Source of the DNA: Bacteroidales bacterium
Lineage (GTDB): Bacteria > Bacteroidota > Bacteroidia > Bacteroidales > UBA1402
DNA: 45,008 bases
Direction: 5' to 3'
Assembly: GCA_017958305.1 (NCBI GenBank)
Contig: JAGDCW010000144.1
Coordinates: 1 to 45,008, forward strand
Below, in pieces: positions 19,147-28,672 of the stretch. The first letter of the stretch is position 1. Every line of letters starts with the position of its first letter. The translations under genes were made by a program, and so were the position numbers. Under the pieces are notes generated by a model. It saw only the letters and a list, made by a program, of their open reading frames with translations, was not told the DNA's origin and ran no database searches.

Positions 19147-20880
19147 ATGAAATCATTGAGATATTTATTCATCGCCCTTCCTTTGCTGGCCTTTTCGCTC
19201 GTTTCGTGCGAAAAGATGCTGTCGGTGTCTTCGAACGGTTTCCTTTATGCCGAGGACAACACCTTGGACAGCCCTAACGACTCCCTGTATTCTGTGGCTG
19301 GTATCCTGGCCAAGATGCAGCTTTTGGGCGACCGCTATGTCATGCTGGGTGAGCTTCGTGCCGATATGATGGATGTAACCCACAACGCCACCGAACCCTT
19401 CCGGGAACTCTCATCCCTGCATATTTCGGCCGACAACCCCTTTGTCGAGGTGAACGACTACTACGTGGTGATCAACCACTGCAATTACGTGATCCAGCAC
19501 ATGGATACTTCCATCATGGTGGCCGGTGAACGCTACATGAAGCGTGAGTATGCCGTTGCCAAGGCTATCCGGGCCTGGACTTACCTGCAGTTGGCGCTCA
19601 ATTACGGCAAGGCCTTCTATTTTGAGGAGCCGATCCTGACCGTGGCGCAGACCCAGCAGGTTTCCAAGGATGCCTCCTTGATGAAAACCAAGGATGAAAT
19701 AATCGATTTGCTGATCGATGAACTGCTTCCTATTGAAAACGTGAATTATCCCGCCTACGGATCCATTTCAAAATACAGCAGCGGTTCGCTTTTCCTGTCT
19801 GTCCACTACCTGTTGGGCGAACTCTATCTATGGCGTAACGAGTATGCCAAGGCGGCAGCCCAGTACTATGCCTACATCAACGATGAGAGTAAGAAGGTGG
19901 ACGTCAACAACCGTTGTACACAGCATCTGTTGACAGAGAGCAACACTCGAACCAGAGGTACAAACATCTACCAGACGGAAACGGCTGTCGTCACTGCAAA
20001 GTGGCTCAGATTGTTTGATCTTGGCTCGGCGAATGAGGCATCAGCAGTGATAGCTTATTACTACACGATTGCTTTTGGTGAGTTTACGAATTGCAATCTG
20101 GTGAACTACACCAAGAACAAATTCTATGTGGCACCTTCCCAGCGGGCTCTCGATTTGTATCTCAACAAAACATACGATGCCTTCACGAGCGATGAGTCTG
20201 TCTCCACCACCGGCGATTTGAGGGGCTATCCTTGTATGATCCGCAAATTGACATCCAATGCGGAATTCATCGATCCCTGGGATTTCGACGAGGATGAATC
20301 CAAGATGGCCCAGGTGCCCTATATCGACCTCTACAAAGAGGAACTGGGCACTTATTACATCGATTTCTACGGTAGGGAAGAGCAGGATTATGTCATCCTG
20401 CAGCGTGCCACTTTGGGCTATCTCCGCTATGCCGAGGCTGTCAACCGCATGGGCAAGCCGACGCTGGCTTTGGCCGTGGTGAATCGTGGATTGAAATCTT
20501 CCACTATTTCAGACAGCCTTTATATCAACCAGAACGAAGTCGATTCGACGTTGAGGGCCCAGTGGAGCCTGGCCAAGTTTGATGACAACTGCGGTACGGT
20601 GACCCGTGGACAGGGTGCCACCCAGAGAGTCCTCTTCGGGACCGATCTGGCCACTTTGCAGGATTCCATCGAATTTGTCGAGGAAGTACTGATCGAGGAA
20701 ATGGGGCTGGAATCCGCTTTCCAGGGCAACCGTTTCCACGATTTGCAGCGCATGACCCACCATCGTCCTGAAGCCAATTACATCGGTGAGGCTTTGTCGG
20801 CCAAGTTCCCGTCGCGTCGCAGCGAGTTCATGGCCAAGGGTGAGGGCGACTGGTATCTGCCTTATCCCGGCGAAGAATAG
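19147..20880 (+). CDS. SusD/RagB family nutrient-binding lipoprotein (cassette 2)
   Basis: Surface lipoprotein of 577 aa, partner of the preceding SusC. The signal is MKSLRYLFIALPLLAFSLVS followed by the lipid cysteine at residue 21. Family features are the REYAVAKAIRAWTYLQLALNYGKAFYF helix pair (about 137-163), a tetratricopeptide-like stretch with HYLLGELYLWRNEYAKAAAQYYAYI, and the C-terminal EEVLIEEMGLESAFQGNRFHDLQRM, a diverged form of the SusD signature. About 19910-20110 uses codons unlike the rest of the gene. Last gene of the six-gene surface operon, closed by hairpins at 20894-20932 and 20959-21002. Confidence 0.93.
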   Translation: MKSLRYLFIALPLLAFSLVSCEKMLSVSSNGFLYAEDNTLDSPNDSLYSVAGILAKMQLLGDRYVMLGELRADMMDVTHNATEPFRELSSLHISADNPFVEVNDYYVVINHCNYVIQHMDTSIMVAGERYMKREYAVAKAIRAWTYLQLALNYGKAFYFEEPILTVAQTQQVSKDASLMKTKDEIIDLLIDELLPIENVNYPAYGSISKYSSGSLFLSVHYLLGELYLWRNEYAKAAAQYYAYINDESKKVDVNNRCTQHLLTESNTRTRGTNIYQTETAVVTAKWLRLFDLGSANEASAVIAYYYTIAFGEFTNCNLVNYTKNKFYVAPSQRALDLYLNKTYDAFTSDESVSTTGDLRGYPCMIRKLTSNAEFIDPWDFDEDESKMAQVPYIDLYKEELGTYYIDFYGREEQDYVILQRATLGYLRYAEAVNRMGKPTLALAVVNRGLKSSTISDSLYINQNEVDSTLRAQWSLAKFDDNCGTVTRGQGATQRVLFGTDLATLQDSIEFVEEVLIEEMGLESAFQGNRFHDLQRMTHHRPEANYIGEALSAKFPSRRSEFMAKGEGDWYLPYPGEE

Positions 20881-20893
20881 CCGCTGAGCGTCC

Positions 20894-20932
20894 GGCGCCC
20901 CTTCGCGGATAGACTGTCCGGTGGGGCGTTTT
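20894..20932 (+). terminator. Candidate terminator hairpin after the SusCD operon
   Basis: CGCCCC (20896-20901) pairs with GGGGCG (20923-20928), with two G-U pairs extending the base and an inner CGGA/TCCG stem. It is followed by only four T residues (20929-20932). It lies 13 bp after the SusD stop codon. The short T tract makes it weaker than the next hairpin. Confidence 0.5.
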
Positions 20933-20958
20933 GGCATATCATCATACTGATTATCAGA

Positions 20959-21002
20959 GGATTTCGGAAGGATAAATATTCTTTCCGAAATCCTTTTTTT
21001 TT
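20959..21002 (+). terminator. Strong intrinsic terminator before the V-ATPase operon
   Basis: An 11-bp perfect stem (20959-20969 GGATTTCGGAA with 20983-20993 TTCCGAAATCC) and a 13-nt loop are followed by an uninterrupted run of nine T residues (20994-21002). This isolates the V-ATPase operon from readthrough of the SusCD locus. Confidence 0.88.
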
Positions 21003-21016
21003 GGTGGGGAATGATG

Positions 21017-21024
21017 TACTTTTG
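21017..21024 (+). promoter_or_regulatory. Predicted -7 box of the V-ATPase operon
   Basis: TACTTTTG fits TAnnTTTG and lies 38 bp before the subunit E start codon, just past the terminator. A properly spaced TTTG -33 box is not present; the expected position falls in the T tract of the terminator. Confidence 0.5.
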
Positions 21025-21062
21025 TACTCCCGCCGCAATGAACAAACATAAATATAATTGAT

Positions 21063-21650
21063 ATGAACACTATTCAAGACTTGACCGACCAACTGTATCG
21101 TGAGGGTGTCGAAAAAGGCAACCAGGAGGCCGAAAAAATCATTGCCTCGGCCCGCGAAAAAGAGGCTGCCATCCTTTCAGAAGCCCGTCAGCAGGCTGAC
21201 GATATCCTCTCAGCTGCCAAAAAACAAGCCGAGGAGCTTGACAAGAACACCAAGGCCGAACTCAGACTCTTTGCCGGTCAGTCGCTCGAAGCCCTGAAAT
21301 CGGAAGTGGTCAACCTGCTCAACGACAAGGTCGTTTCCGACAGCGTCAAAGAAGCCACCGCTTCGAAGGATTTCATGCCCAACCTGTTGCTGACTTTTGT
21401 CAAGAACTGGGCCGCCCAGGGCGATCTCGTCATCGAAACGGCCGATGCCAAGGCCCTGACGGCTTTCTTCCAGGCCAAGGCTGCCGACGTCCTGAAGCAA
21501 GGACTCGAAATCAAGCAGGTGAACGGCCTCGATACCGATTTTGTGCTGGCACCCGCCGACGGCTCTTACAAGATCCAGTTGGGCAAGCAGGACTTTGTCG
21601 AGTATTTCAAGGAATTCCTGCGTCCGAAACTCGTGGAAATGTTGTTCTGA
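21063..21650 (+). CDS. atpE: V-type ATP synthase subunit E
   Basis: Peripheral-stalk subunit linking the catalytic A3B3 head to the membrane sector; 195 aa, normal length. The N-terminal half is a long charged, Ala/Lys/Glu-rich helix (about residues 10-75, with ASAREKEAAILSEARQQADD), as expected for the coiled stalk. The C-terminal half is the globular head-binding domain. First gene of the operon, 15 bp before the DUF2764 gene. Identification rests on the coiled-coil pattern together with its position upstream of clear V-ATPase genes. Confidence 0.88.
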   Translation: MNTIQDLTDQLYREGVEKGNQEAEKIIASAREKEAAILSEARQQADDILSAAKKQAEELDKNTKAELRLFAGQSLEALKSEVVNLLNDKVVSDSVKEATASKDFMPNLLLTFVKNWAAQGDLVIETADAKALTAFFQAKAADVLKQGLEIKQVNGLDTDFVLAPADGSYKIQLGKQDFVEYFKEFLRPKLVEMLF

Positions 21651-21665
21651 TTTTCCCGGCCAGCC

Positions 21666-22496
21666 ATGAGTCAATATTACTATCTGGTATCGGGATTGCC
21701 GGATATCAGCCCTGATGACGCCAAACTCAGCCTGGGCTACACGGACTATCTCGACGAACTGATGCAGAGCCTTTCCCGCCATGATGCGCATCTGCTCTCG
21801 TATTTCCGTATGGACTACGAGAACCGCAACCTGCTCGCATGGCTCAAGGACAAGGAAGCCCCCCTGCATCCGCTGGGACTGCTTACGGCCGAGGTTTTCC
21901 AGGAGCAATTGCAGCTGATCGATTTCGAGGAGCGTGGTCCGCTGCCCGGGGTGCCGCCGTATTTTCTGACATTCCTGCGTGAGCGGGCCGAGGGTCTGGT
22001 GGCGGAAGGGCAGGAGGAGAACCGGCTGACAGCGCTTTTCCATGAACATGTGAGCCATTGCTCCAATGCCTTTGTGCGTGAGTGGTTCGCCTTCTCCCAG
22101 AACCTCAACAACCTGCTGCTTGCGCTGTCGTGCCGCAAATACGGCTGGGATGTCGAATCCCAGCTGGTGGGCGACTCGGAGATTGTACAGCAGTTGCGCA
22201 CTTCCACGGCCCGGGATTTCGGCCTGAGCCAGCTTTTCCCCCAGACCGAGGCCGTACTGCGTCTCGCCGAGGAGGAAGACCTGCTCGAAAGGGAAAAGAA
22301 GACAGACCGCATCAAGTGGGATTTCCTGGACGAACTCAGTTCGACCTGCTATTTCTCGGTCGAGGTGTTGCTGGTCTATCTCATCAAACTGCAGAGCCTC
22401 GAGCGCTGGATCGAACTCGATCCCCGCAGCGGCGAGGAAAAGTTCCGCGCCCTGATCGCTTCGATGAAAACCTCTGTTCAAACACAAGACAAATAA
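21666..22496 (+). CDS. DUF2764 protein of the V-ATPase operon (possible subunit C equivalent)
   Basis: Protein of 276 aa opening with MSQYYYLVSGLPDISPDD, a start typical of the DUF2764 family. No membrane segment or signal is visible; it is helix-rich and acidic. The family is known from V-ATPase operons of Bacteroidetes and Chlamydiae, where it lies between the E and A subunit genes as here. Because no gene for the central-stalk cap subunit C is seen in this operon, the family is the natural candidate for that role. That role is an inference from position and size; AC39-type subunits are somewhat longer, about 330-380 aa. Confidence 0.82.
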   Translation: MSQYYYLVSGLPDISPDDAKLSLGYTDYLDELMQSLSRHDAHLLSYFRMDYENRNLLAWLKDKEAPLHPLGLLTAEVFQEQLQLIDFEERGPLPGVPPYFLTFLRERAEGLVAEGQEENRLTALFHEHVSHCSNAFVREWFAFSQNLNNLLLALSCRKYGWDVESQLVGDSEIVQQLRTSTARDFGLSQLFPQTEAVLRLAEEEDLLEREKKTDRIKWDFLDELSSTCYFSVEVLLVYLIKLQSLERWIELDPRSGEEKFRALIASMKTSVQTQDK

Positions 22497-22513
22497 TTTA
22501 AATCACACGCATA

Positions 22514-24271
22514 ATGTCAACAAAAGGAACTGTAAAAGGAATCATTTCCAACCTGGTCATTGTCACCGTCGACGGTCCGGTCAGCCAGAACGAGATCTGC
22601 TACATCATCACAGGGCAGACCCGTCTGATGGCCGAAGTGATCAAGGTGATCGGCGCCGATGCCTACGTTCAGGTATTTGAAAGCACACGTGGCCTGAAGG
22701 TGGGCAGCGAGGCCGAGTTTTCCGGCCACATGCTCGAAGTCGCCCTGGGCCCCGGTTTGCTGTCGCGCAACCTGGACGGCTTGGAAAACGACCTGGACAA
22801 AATGGAGGGCGTTTTCTTGCGCCGTGGTGAATACACTTCGCCGCTGGACGAAGAGAAACTGTGGCAATTCAAGGCTTTGGCCAAGGTGGGCGACACGGTT
22901 GCCGCAGCCGACTGGCTGGGCCAGGTGGACGAAAACTTCCAGCCTCATAAAATCATGGTGCCTTTCGTCTTCCAGGGCAGTTATACGGTGAAGAGCATCG
23001 TGCCCGACGGCGAGTACCGCATCAACGACACCATCGCCGTCCTGACCGATGCTTCGGGCAAGGATGTCAATGTGACCATGGTGCAGCGTTGGCCGGTCAA
23101 ACGCGCCATTACGGCATACAAGGAGAAACCCCGTCCTTTCCGCCTGTTGGAAACGGGTGTCCGCATCATCGACATCGCCAACCCGATTGTCGAGGGCGGT
23201 ACGGGCTTCATCCCCGGTCCTTTCGGCACAGGCAAGACGGTGCTGCAGCACGCCATTTCCAAACAGGCCGAGGCCGATATCGTCATCATGGCCGCCTGCG
23301 GTGAACGCGCCAACGAAGTGGTGGAGATCTTTACCGAGTTCCCCGAACTGGAAGATCCGCACACCGGCCGCAAGCTGATGGAACGTACCATCATCGTGGC
23401 CAACACCTCCAACATGCCGGTGGCTGCCCGTGAAGCATCGGTCTATACGGCTATGACCATCGCCGAGTATTATCGCTCGATGGGTCTCAGGGTGCTGCTG
23501 ATGGCCGACTCCACCTCGCGTTGGGCACAGGCCCTGCGTGAAATGTCCAACCGCTTGGAGGAACTGCCCGGCCAGGATGCCTTCCCGATGGACCTTTCGG
23601 CCATTATCTCCGCCTTCTACGGCCGTGCCGGCTATGTCTATCTGAACAACGGCCAGACAGGTTCCATCACCTTTATCGGTACGGTGTCGCCGGCCGGCGG
23701 TAACCTCAAGGAACCGGTCACCGAGGGCACCAAGAAAGCTGCCCGCTGCTTCTACGCCCTGGAGCAGGCCTGTGCCGACCGCAAGCGCTATCCGGCCGTC
23801 AATCCGATCGATTCCTATTCCAAATACATCGAATATCCCGAGTTCGAAGAATATATCTCGAAGCTCATCTCCCCCGACTGGATTCCGATGGTCAACGAAA
23901 TGAAGACCCTCATGCAGCGGGGCAAGGAAGTGCAGGAGCAGATCAACATCCTGGGCGACGACGGTGTGCCCCTCGACTATCACCTCACCTTCTGGAAATC
24001 GGAAGTGGTGGACTTCGTCATCTTGCAGCAGGATGCCTTCGACAAAGTGGACAGCGTATGTCCCATCGAACGCCAGCAGTATATGCTCAAGCTGGTGACT
24101 GGCATTACCCGCATGCAGTTCAAGTTCGACAACTTCACCGAAGTGATGGACTATTTCAAGCGTATGATCAACACCTTGCGCCAGATGAACTACAGCGAGT
24201 TCCAAAGCGATGATTTCAAGCGCTTCGAGCAGGAACTGGAACAGATTATCAGCGAACGTGCAATCCGATAA
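22514..24271 (+). CDS. atpA: V-type ATP synthase catalytic subunit A
   Basis: Catalytic nucleotide-binding subunit of the soluble V1 head, 585 aa, normal length. Order of domains: N-terminal beta-barrel (about 1-75), the non-homologous insert region (about 110-195), the nucleotide-binding core with P-loop GPFGTGKT at 235-242, ACGERANEVVEIFTEFPEL (about 261-279), and LMADSTSRWAQALREMSNR in the Walker B region. The C-terminal helical domain follows. The P-loop with Phe-Gly-Thr-Gly is characteristic of V/A-type A subunits. Lies 17 bp after the DUF2764 gene and 11 bp before subunit B. Confidence 0.98.
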   Translation: MSTKGTVKGIISNLVIVTVDGPVSQNEICYIITGQTRLMAEVIKVIGADAYVQVFESTRGLKVGSEAEFSGHMLEVALGPGLLSRNLDGLENDLDKMEGVFLRRGEYTSPLDEEKLWQFKALAKVGDTVAAADWLGQVDENFQPHKIMVPFVFQGSYTVKSIVPDGEYRINDTIAVLTDASGKDVNVTMVQRWPVKRAITAYKEKPRPFRLLETGVRIIDIANPIVEGGTGFIPGPFGTGKTVLQHAISKQAEADIVIMAACGERANEVVEIFTEFPELEDPHTGRKLMERTIIVANTSNMPVAAREASVYTAMTIAEYYRSMGLRVLLMADSTSRWAQALREMSNRLEELPGQDAFPMDLSAIISAFYGRAGYVYLNNGQTGSITFIGTVSPAGGNLKEPVTEGTKKAARCFYALEQACADRKRYPAVNPIDSYSKYIEYPEFEEYISKLISPDWIPMVNEMKTLMQRGKEVQEQINILGDDGVPLDYHLTFWKSEVVDFVILQQDAFDKVDSVCPIERQQYMLKLVTGITRMQFKFDNFTEVMDYFKRMINTLRQMNYSEFQSDDFKRFEQELEQIISERAIR

Positions 24272-24282
24272 AACCGACACCC

Positions 24283-25605
24283 ATGGCAACAAAAGCATTT
24301 CAAAAGATTTATACCAAGATTACCCAGATTACGAAGGCTACCTGTACGCTGAAAGCCACCAATGTGGGTTATGACGAACTGGCCACTGTCGATGGCAAGC
24401 TGGCCCAGGTGGTGAAGATCATGGGCGAGGATGTCACCTTGCAGGTGTTTGGCGGCACGGAAGGTCTGCGGACCAATGCCGAAGTGGTGTTCCTGGGCAA
24501 GGCTCCGACGCTGCGCGTCGGCGAGCAATTGTCGGGCCGTTTCTTCAATGCCTTCGGTGAACCCATCGACGGCGGCCCCGTGCCCGAGGGCAGGGAAGTG
24601 GAGATCGGCGGTCCTTCGGTCAACCCGGTACGTCGTATGCAGCCCTCCGAGCTGATTGCCACCGGTATCGCCGGTATCGACTTGAACAACACCCTTGTTT
24701 CCGGTCAGAAGATTCCTTTCTTCGCCGACCCCGACCAGCCCTACAACCAGGTGATGGCCAACGTGGCTCTGCGGGCCCAGACCGACAAGATCATCCTGGG
24801 CGGCATGGGTCTGACCAACGACGACTACCTGTATTTCAAGAATGTGTTCAGCAATGCCGGTGTGCTCGACCACATCGTCAGCTTTGTCAACACCACCGAG
24901 AACCCGCCTGTCGAGCGTCTGCTGATTCCCGACATGGCCCTGACGGCGGCCGAATACTTTGCTGTCGAGAAGCACGAGAAGGTGCTGGTGCTGCTCACCG
25001 ACATGACGCTCTATGCCGACGCCCTGTCGATTGTGTCCAACCGTATGGACCAGATTCCTTCGAAAGACTCCATGCCCGGTTCGCTCTATTCCTACCTGGC
25101 CAAGATCTACGAGAAGGCCGTGCAGTTCCCCGACGGCGGTTCCATCACCATCATCGCCGTCACCACCTTGTCGGGCGGCGATATCACCCATGCCATCCCC
25201 GACAACACGGGCTATATCACCGAAGGCCAGTTGTATCTGCGCCGTGACAGCGACGTGGGCAAGGTCATCGTCGATCCTTTCCGTTCGCTGTCCCGTCTGA
25301 AACAACTGGTGGCCGGCAAGAAGACCCGCGAGGACCATCCGCAGGTGATGAACGCAGCGGTGCGTCTGTATTCGGATGCTGCCAATGCCAAGACCAAACT
25401 GGAGAACGGTTTCGACCTGAGCGACTACGACGAGCGTGCCCTGGCCTTCGCCAAGGAGTACTCCAAGGAAATCCTGGCCGTCGATGTCAATCTGGACACC
25501 ACCGAGATGCTGGATATGACTTGGAAGATCATGGCCAAGAATTTCCGTGTCGAGGAATTGAACATCAAACAGCAGTTGGTTGACAAATATTTCCCGAAAA
25601 ACTGA
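24283..25605 (+). CDS. atpB: V-type ATP synthase subunit B
   Basis: Non-catalytic regulatory subunit of the V1 head, 440 aa. The P-loop is degenerate (SGQKIPFFADPDQP), as expected for this subunit. Conserved stretches include FNAFGEPIDGGP (about 88-99), LLTDMTLYADALSIVSN (about 238-254) and GSLYSYLAKIYEKA, which are all B-subunit landmarks. The last base of its stop codon is the first base of the subunit D start codon (TGATG), pointing to translational coupling. Confidence 0.97.
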   Translation: MATKAFQKIYTKITQITKATCTLKATNVGYDELATVDGKLAQVVKIMGEDVTLQVFGGTEGLRTNAEVVFLGKAPTLRVGEQLSGRFFNAFGEPIDGGPVPEGREVEIGGPSVNPVRRMQPSELIATGIAGIDLNNTLVSGQKIPFFADPDQPYNQVMANVALRAQTDKIILGGMGLTNDDYLYFKNVFSNAGVLDHIVSFVNTTENPPVERLLIPDMALTAAEYFAVEKHEKVLVLLTDMTLYADALSIVSNRMDQIPSKDSMPGSLYSYLAKIYEKAVQFPDGGSITIIAVTTLSGGDITHAIPDNTGYITEGQLYLRRDSDVGKVIVDPFRSLSRLKQLVAGKKTREDHPQVMNAAVRLYSDAANAKTKLENGFDLSDYDERALAFAKEYSKEILAVDVNLDTTEMLDMTWKIMAKNFRVEELNIKQQLVDKYFPKN

Positions 25606-26216
25606 TGGCAATATCGTTTCAATATAACAAAACCTCGTTGCAGGGGCTGGAAAAACAGCTCAAGATGCGGGAGCGTTCCTTGCCTACCATCAAGAACAAG
25701 GAGAGTGCCCTGCGTCTGGAGGTGAAGCGGGCCAAAGACGAAGAAAAAGCCCTGGCCCAAGCCCTGGAAGACAATATCGCCCGCTACGAGGGTATGCACG
25801 CGCTCTGGAACGAGTTTGACGGCTCACTGGTCTGCGTCAAGGATGTGGTGCTCTCCACCCGCAAGGTGGCCGGTACCCGCGTCCCGCAACTCGACGAGGT
25901 GCTGTTCAGCCTGCAGCCATACAACATGTTCAATGCGCCCAAGTGGTATGCCGACGGCATCGGCCTGTTGCAGCAGCTGGCCCGTATCGGCATCGAGCAT
26001 GATTTCTGCCTGCGTAAACTCGAACTGCTGGAGTATGCCCGCAAGAAGATCACCCAGAAGGTGAACCTCTTCGAAAAGGTGCAGATTCCCGGTTACCAGG
26101 ATGCCATAAGGAAAATCAAGCGCTATATGGAAGACGAGGAAAACCTGGCCAAATCGTCCCAGAAGATCGTCAAGAACCGTCAGAGCGCCCAAAAAGCAGA
26201 GGAGGGCAGCCTATGA
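25605..26216 (+). CDS. atpD: V-type ATP synthase subunit D
   Basis: Central rotor shaft subunit, 203 aa. It is mostly two long helices: the N-terminal one (about residues 5-70, starting FQYNKTSLQGLEKQLKMRERSL) and the C-terminal one (about 130-200), matching the left-handed coiled coil of the D subunit. It overlaps subunit B by 1 nt and subunit I by 4 nt (ATGA). No separate subunit F gene, the usual partner of D in the rotor, is visible. Confidence 0.92.
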   Translation: MAISFQYNKTSLQGLEKQLKMRERSLPTIKNKESALRLEVKRAKDEEKALAQALEDNIARYEGMHALWNEFDGSLVCVKDVVLSTRKVAGTRVPQLDEVLFSLQPYNMFNAPKWYADGIGLLQQLARIGIEHDFCLRKLELLEYARKKITQKVNLFEKVQIPGYQDAIRKIKRYMEDEENLAKSSQKIVKNRQSAQKAEEGSL

Positions 26217-28084
26217 TCGTTCCCATGAAGAAATATACCTTCCTGGTATATCATCGCCAATATACCTCTTTCCTGCAACAGTTGCGTGAGACAGGGGTGC
26301 TCCATGTCAAGGAACGCAAAGAGGTGGATCTCTCCGACAACGCAGAGTTGCGGCAGCGTCTCGAAGAAGGTCGCCGGCTGACAGTTGTGATCAGGCAGTT
26401 GCACGACCTGGCGCCCGCCGATGCCGTGTTTGCCCCGGTGGACAGCTCTTTGGACGGTATGTCCGCCCTGAAGCATATAGAGGATCTTATTCAGCAGCGG
26501 CAGGACCTCCAACTCAAGCAGCAGAGCTTGCAGAAGGAAATAGACGGCATGCAGCCCTGGGGCCATTTCGACTGGCAGCGGATCGGACAATTGCAGCAGG
26601 CCGGTTGCCGGGTGGATTTCTTCACCTGCAACAAGAGTGCCTTCAAACCGCAGTGGGAGGAAAAATACCGTGCGGTGATTGTCGGAGAAACCAGTGCCGC
26701 TTTTTATTTCGTCACGCTCTCGCTCGACGGACAGCGACCCGAAATCGAAGCCGACCAGGCCCGCCTGTCGGCCTCTTCGCTGAGCGAACTGCAAGACAGA
26801 ATGGCCGCATCGCAGGATGAGTTGAAGGCTTTGGACGCCGAATTGGCCGAATTGTCGATCTCCGAGCTTCGCAGTTTGGAATATGTCGAGCGTCAGGTGA
26901 ACGACAACTACCAGTTTTCCAAGGTACTCTGTGAGACCCAGCATGCCGCCGACGACCGGCTGCGTGTGCTGGAAGGCTTTGTGCCCGAAGACAAGGAAGC
27001 CGATTTGCTGGCCCTGCTGGAACAGTCGCCCGTCTGGTATCAGGCGGAGAAGGCTTCCGTCGAGGCGGCAGAAGTGCCCATCAAACTGAAAAACGGCCGC
27101 TTCGCCCGCTTGTTCGAGCCGCTGACCAAACTCTATTCATTGCCCAATTACGGGGAGTTGGATCCCACGCCGGCCTTTGCGCCCTTCTTCACGCTTTTCT
27201 TCGGCCTTTGCCTGGGCGATGGCGGCTACGGTTTGTTGGTCTTCCTGGCTTCGACCTGGGCCAAGCACAAGCTGCCCCAGCTCAAGAGCTATGCCATCAT
27301 GGGGCAGTGGCTGGGACTTTCGACCATTCTGGTGGGCTTGCTCACGGGCATGGTCTTCGGCGTCTCGCTCGATACGGTGGCCTGGCCCTGGCTGGCCAAT
27401 GTCAAGCACATGTTCGTCACCGACAACAACTACAGTATCATGGGATACAGCCCGATGATGGTCTTTGCCATCTGCATAGGCTTTCTGCAGATCCTGTTTG
27501 CCATGGGCTTCAAGGTGGTGCGTATTTCGACGCAGTTAGGCCTCAAATATGCCTTGAGCGACCTGGGCTGGCTGGTTCTGCTCATCGACTTGCTGCTCTA
27601 TCTGGTACTGACACTGGCCAAGGTGGCTGTTCCTCAGGTGGCAACCTATGTAATCTTCGGTCTGGCGGCTGTTTGCGCTGTGCTGATATTCTTCTTCAAC
27701 AGTCCGGGCAAGAACCCCTTCATCCAGTTCGGATCGGGCTTGTGGGGCACTTACAACATGGTGAGCGGCCTGCTGGGCGATGTGCTGTCGTATATTCGTC
27801 TGTTCGCCCTGGGGCTGGCAGGCGGTATTCTGGGCAGCGTGTTCAACAGCCTGGCTTTCCAGGCCGGTGGCGGACTGCCCATCTGGATAGGCTGGCTGCC
27901 GACTGCCATCATCCTGATTTTCGGCCATGGATTGAACTTCTTCCTGTGTATCATCAGTTCGATAGTCCATCCACTTCGACTCACCTATGTGGAGTTCTTC
28001 AAGAACTGCGGTTACGAGGGTGGAGGCAAGGAATACCAGCCTTTCCGTCGGACGGCGGTCGTCGAGGAGCCTGCAAATAACTGA
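26213..28084 (+). CDS. atpI: V-type ATP synthase subunit I (subunit a)
   Basis: Membrane stator subunit that provides the ion half-channels, 623 aa. The cytosolic N-terminal half (about 1-310) is charged and coiled. The C-terminal half has about seven to eight membrane segments starting with FAPFFTLFFGLCLGDGGYGLLV (about 320-341). The segment SYIRLFALGLAGGILGSVFN (about 527-546) contains the essential Arg of the ion path. The start codon ATG overlaps the D stop codon in ATGA. The next gene encodes the K ring after 46 bp. Confidence 0.95.
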   Translation: MIVPMKKYTFLVYHRQYTSFLQQLRETGVLHVKERKEVDLSDNAELRQRLEEGRRLTVVIRQLHDLAPADAVFAPVDSSLDGMSALKHIEDLIQQRQDLQLKQQSLQKEIDGMQPWGHFDWQRIGQLQQAGCRVDFFTCNKSAFKPQWEEKYRAVIVGETSAAFYFVTLSLDGQRPEIEADQARLSASSLSELQDRMAASQDELKALDAELAELSISELRSLEYVERQVNDNYQFSKVLCETQHAADDRLRVLEGFVPEDKEADLLALLEQSPVWYQAEKASVEAAEVPIKLKNGRFARLFEPLTKLYSLPNYGELDPTPAFAPFFTLFFGLCLGDGGYGLLVFLASTWAKHKLPQLKSYAIMGQWLGLSTILVGLLTGMVFGVSLDTVAWPWLANVKHMFVTDNNYSIMGYSPMMVFAICIGFLQILFAMGFKVVRISTQLGLKYALSDLGWLVLLIDLLLYLVLTLAKVAVPQVATYVIFGLAAVCAVLIFFFNSPGKNPFIQFGSGLWGTYNMVSGLLGDVLSYIRLFALGLAGGILGSVFNSLAFQAGGGLPIWIGWLPTAIILIFGHGLNFFLCIISSIVHPLRLTYVEFFKNCGYEGGGKEYQPFRRTAVVEEPANN

Positions 28085-28091
28085 CAAATGA

Positions 28092-28577
<486 letters not shown>

Positions 28578-28672
28578 TTCTGAACAGAATACCTATCAGC
28601 CATCACAGGGCATCCTGCTGCAGCGATTGCTGAGTGGGATGCCTTGTGTCGGCTTTCCATCCCCTTCATTGC

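Noticed and set aside
22517..24298. 593-codon minus-strand open frame antisense to V-ATPase subunit A
   Set aside because: Mirror of a highly conserved gene; His/Gly/Asp-rich composition typical of antisense shadows.
28595..28645. Hairpin between atpK and mnmA (GGCATCC with GGGATGCC)
   Set aside because: The stem is short with a long loop and there is no T run after it, so it is not a convincing terminator or RNA element.
28634..28672. Upstream start for MnmA
   Set aside because: Adds 13 residues before the conserved MKQKVVVGLSGG start with no family support.
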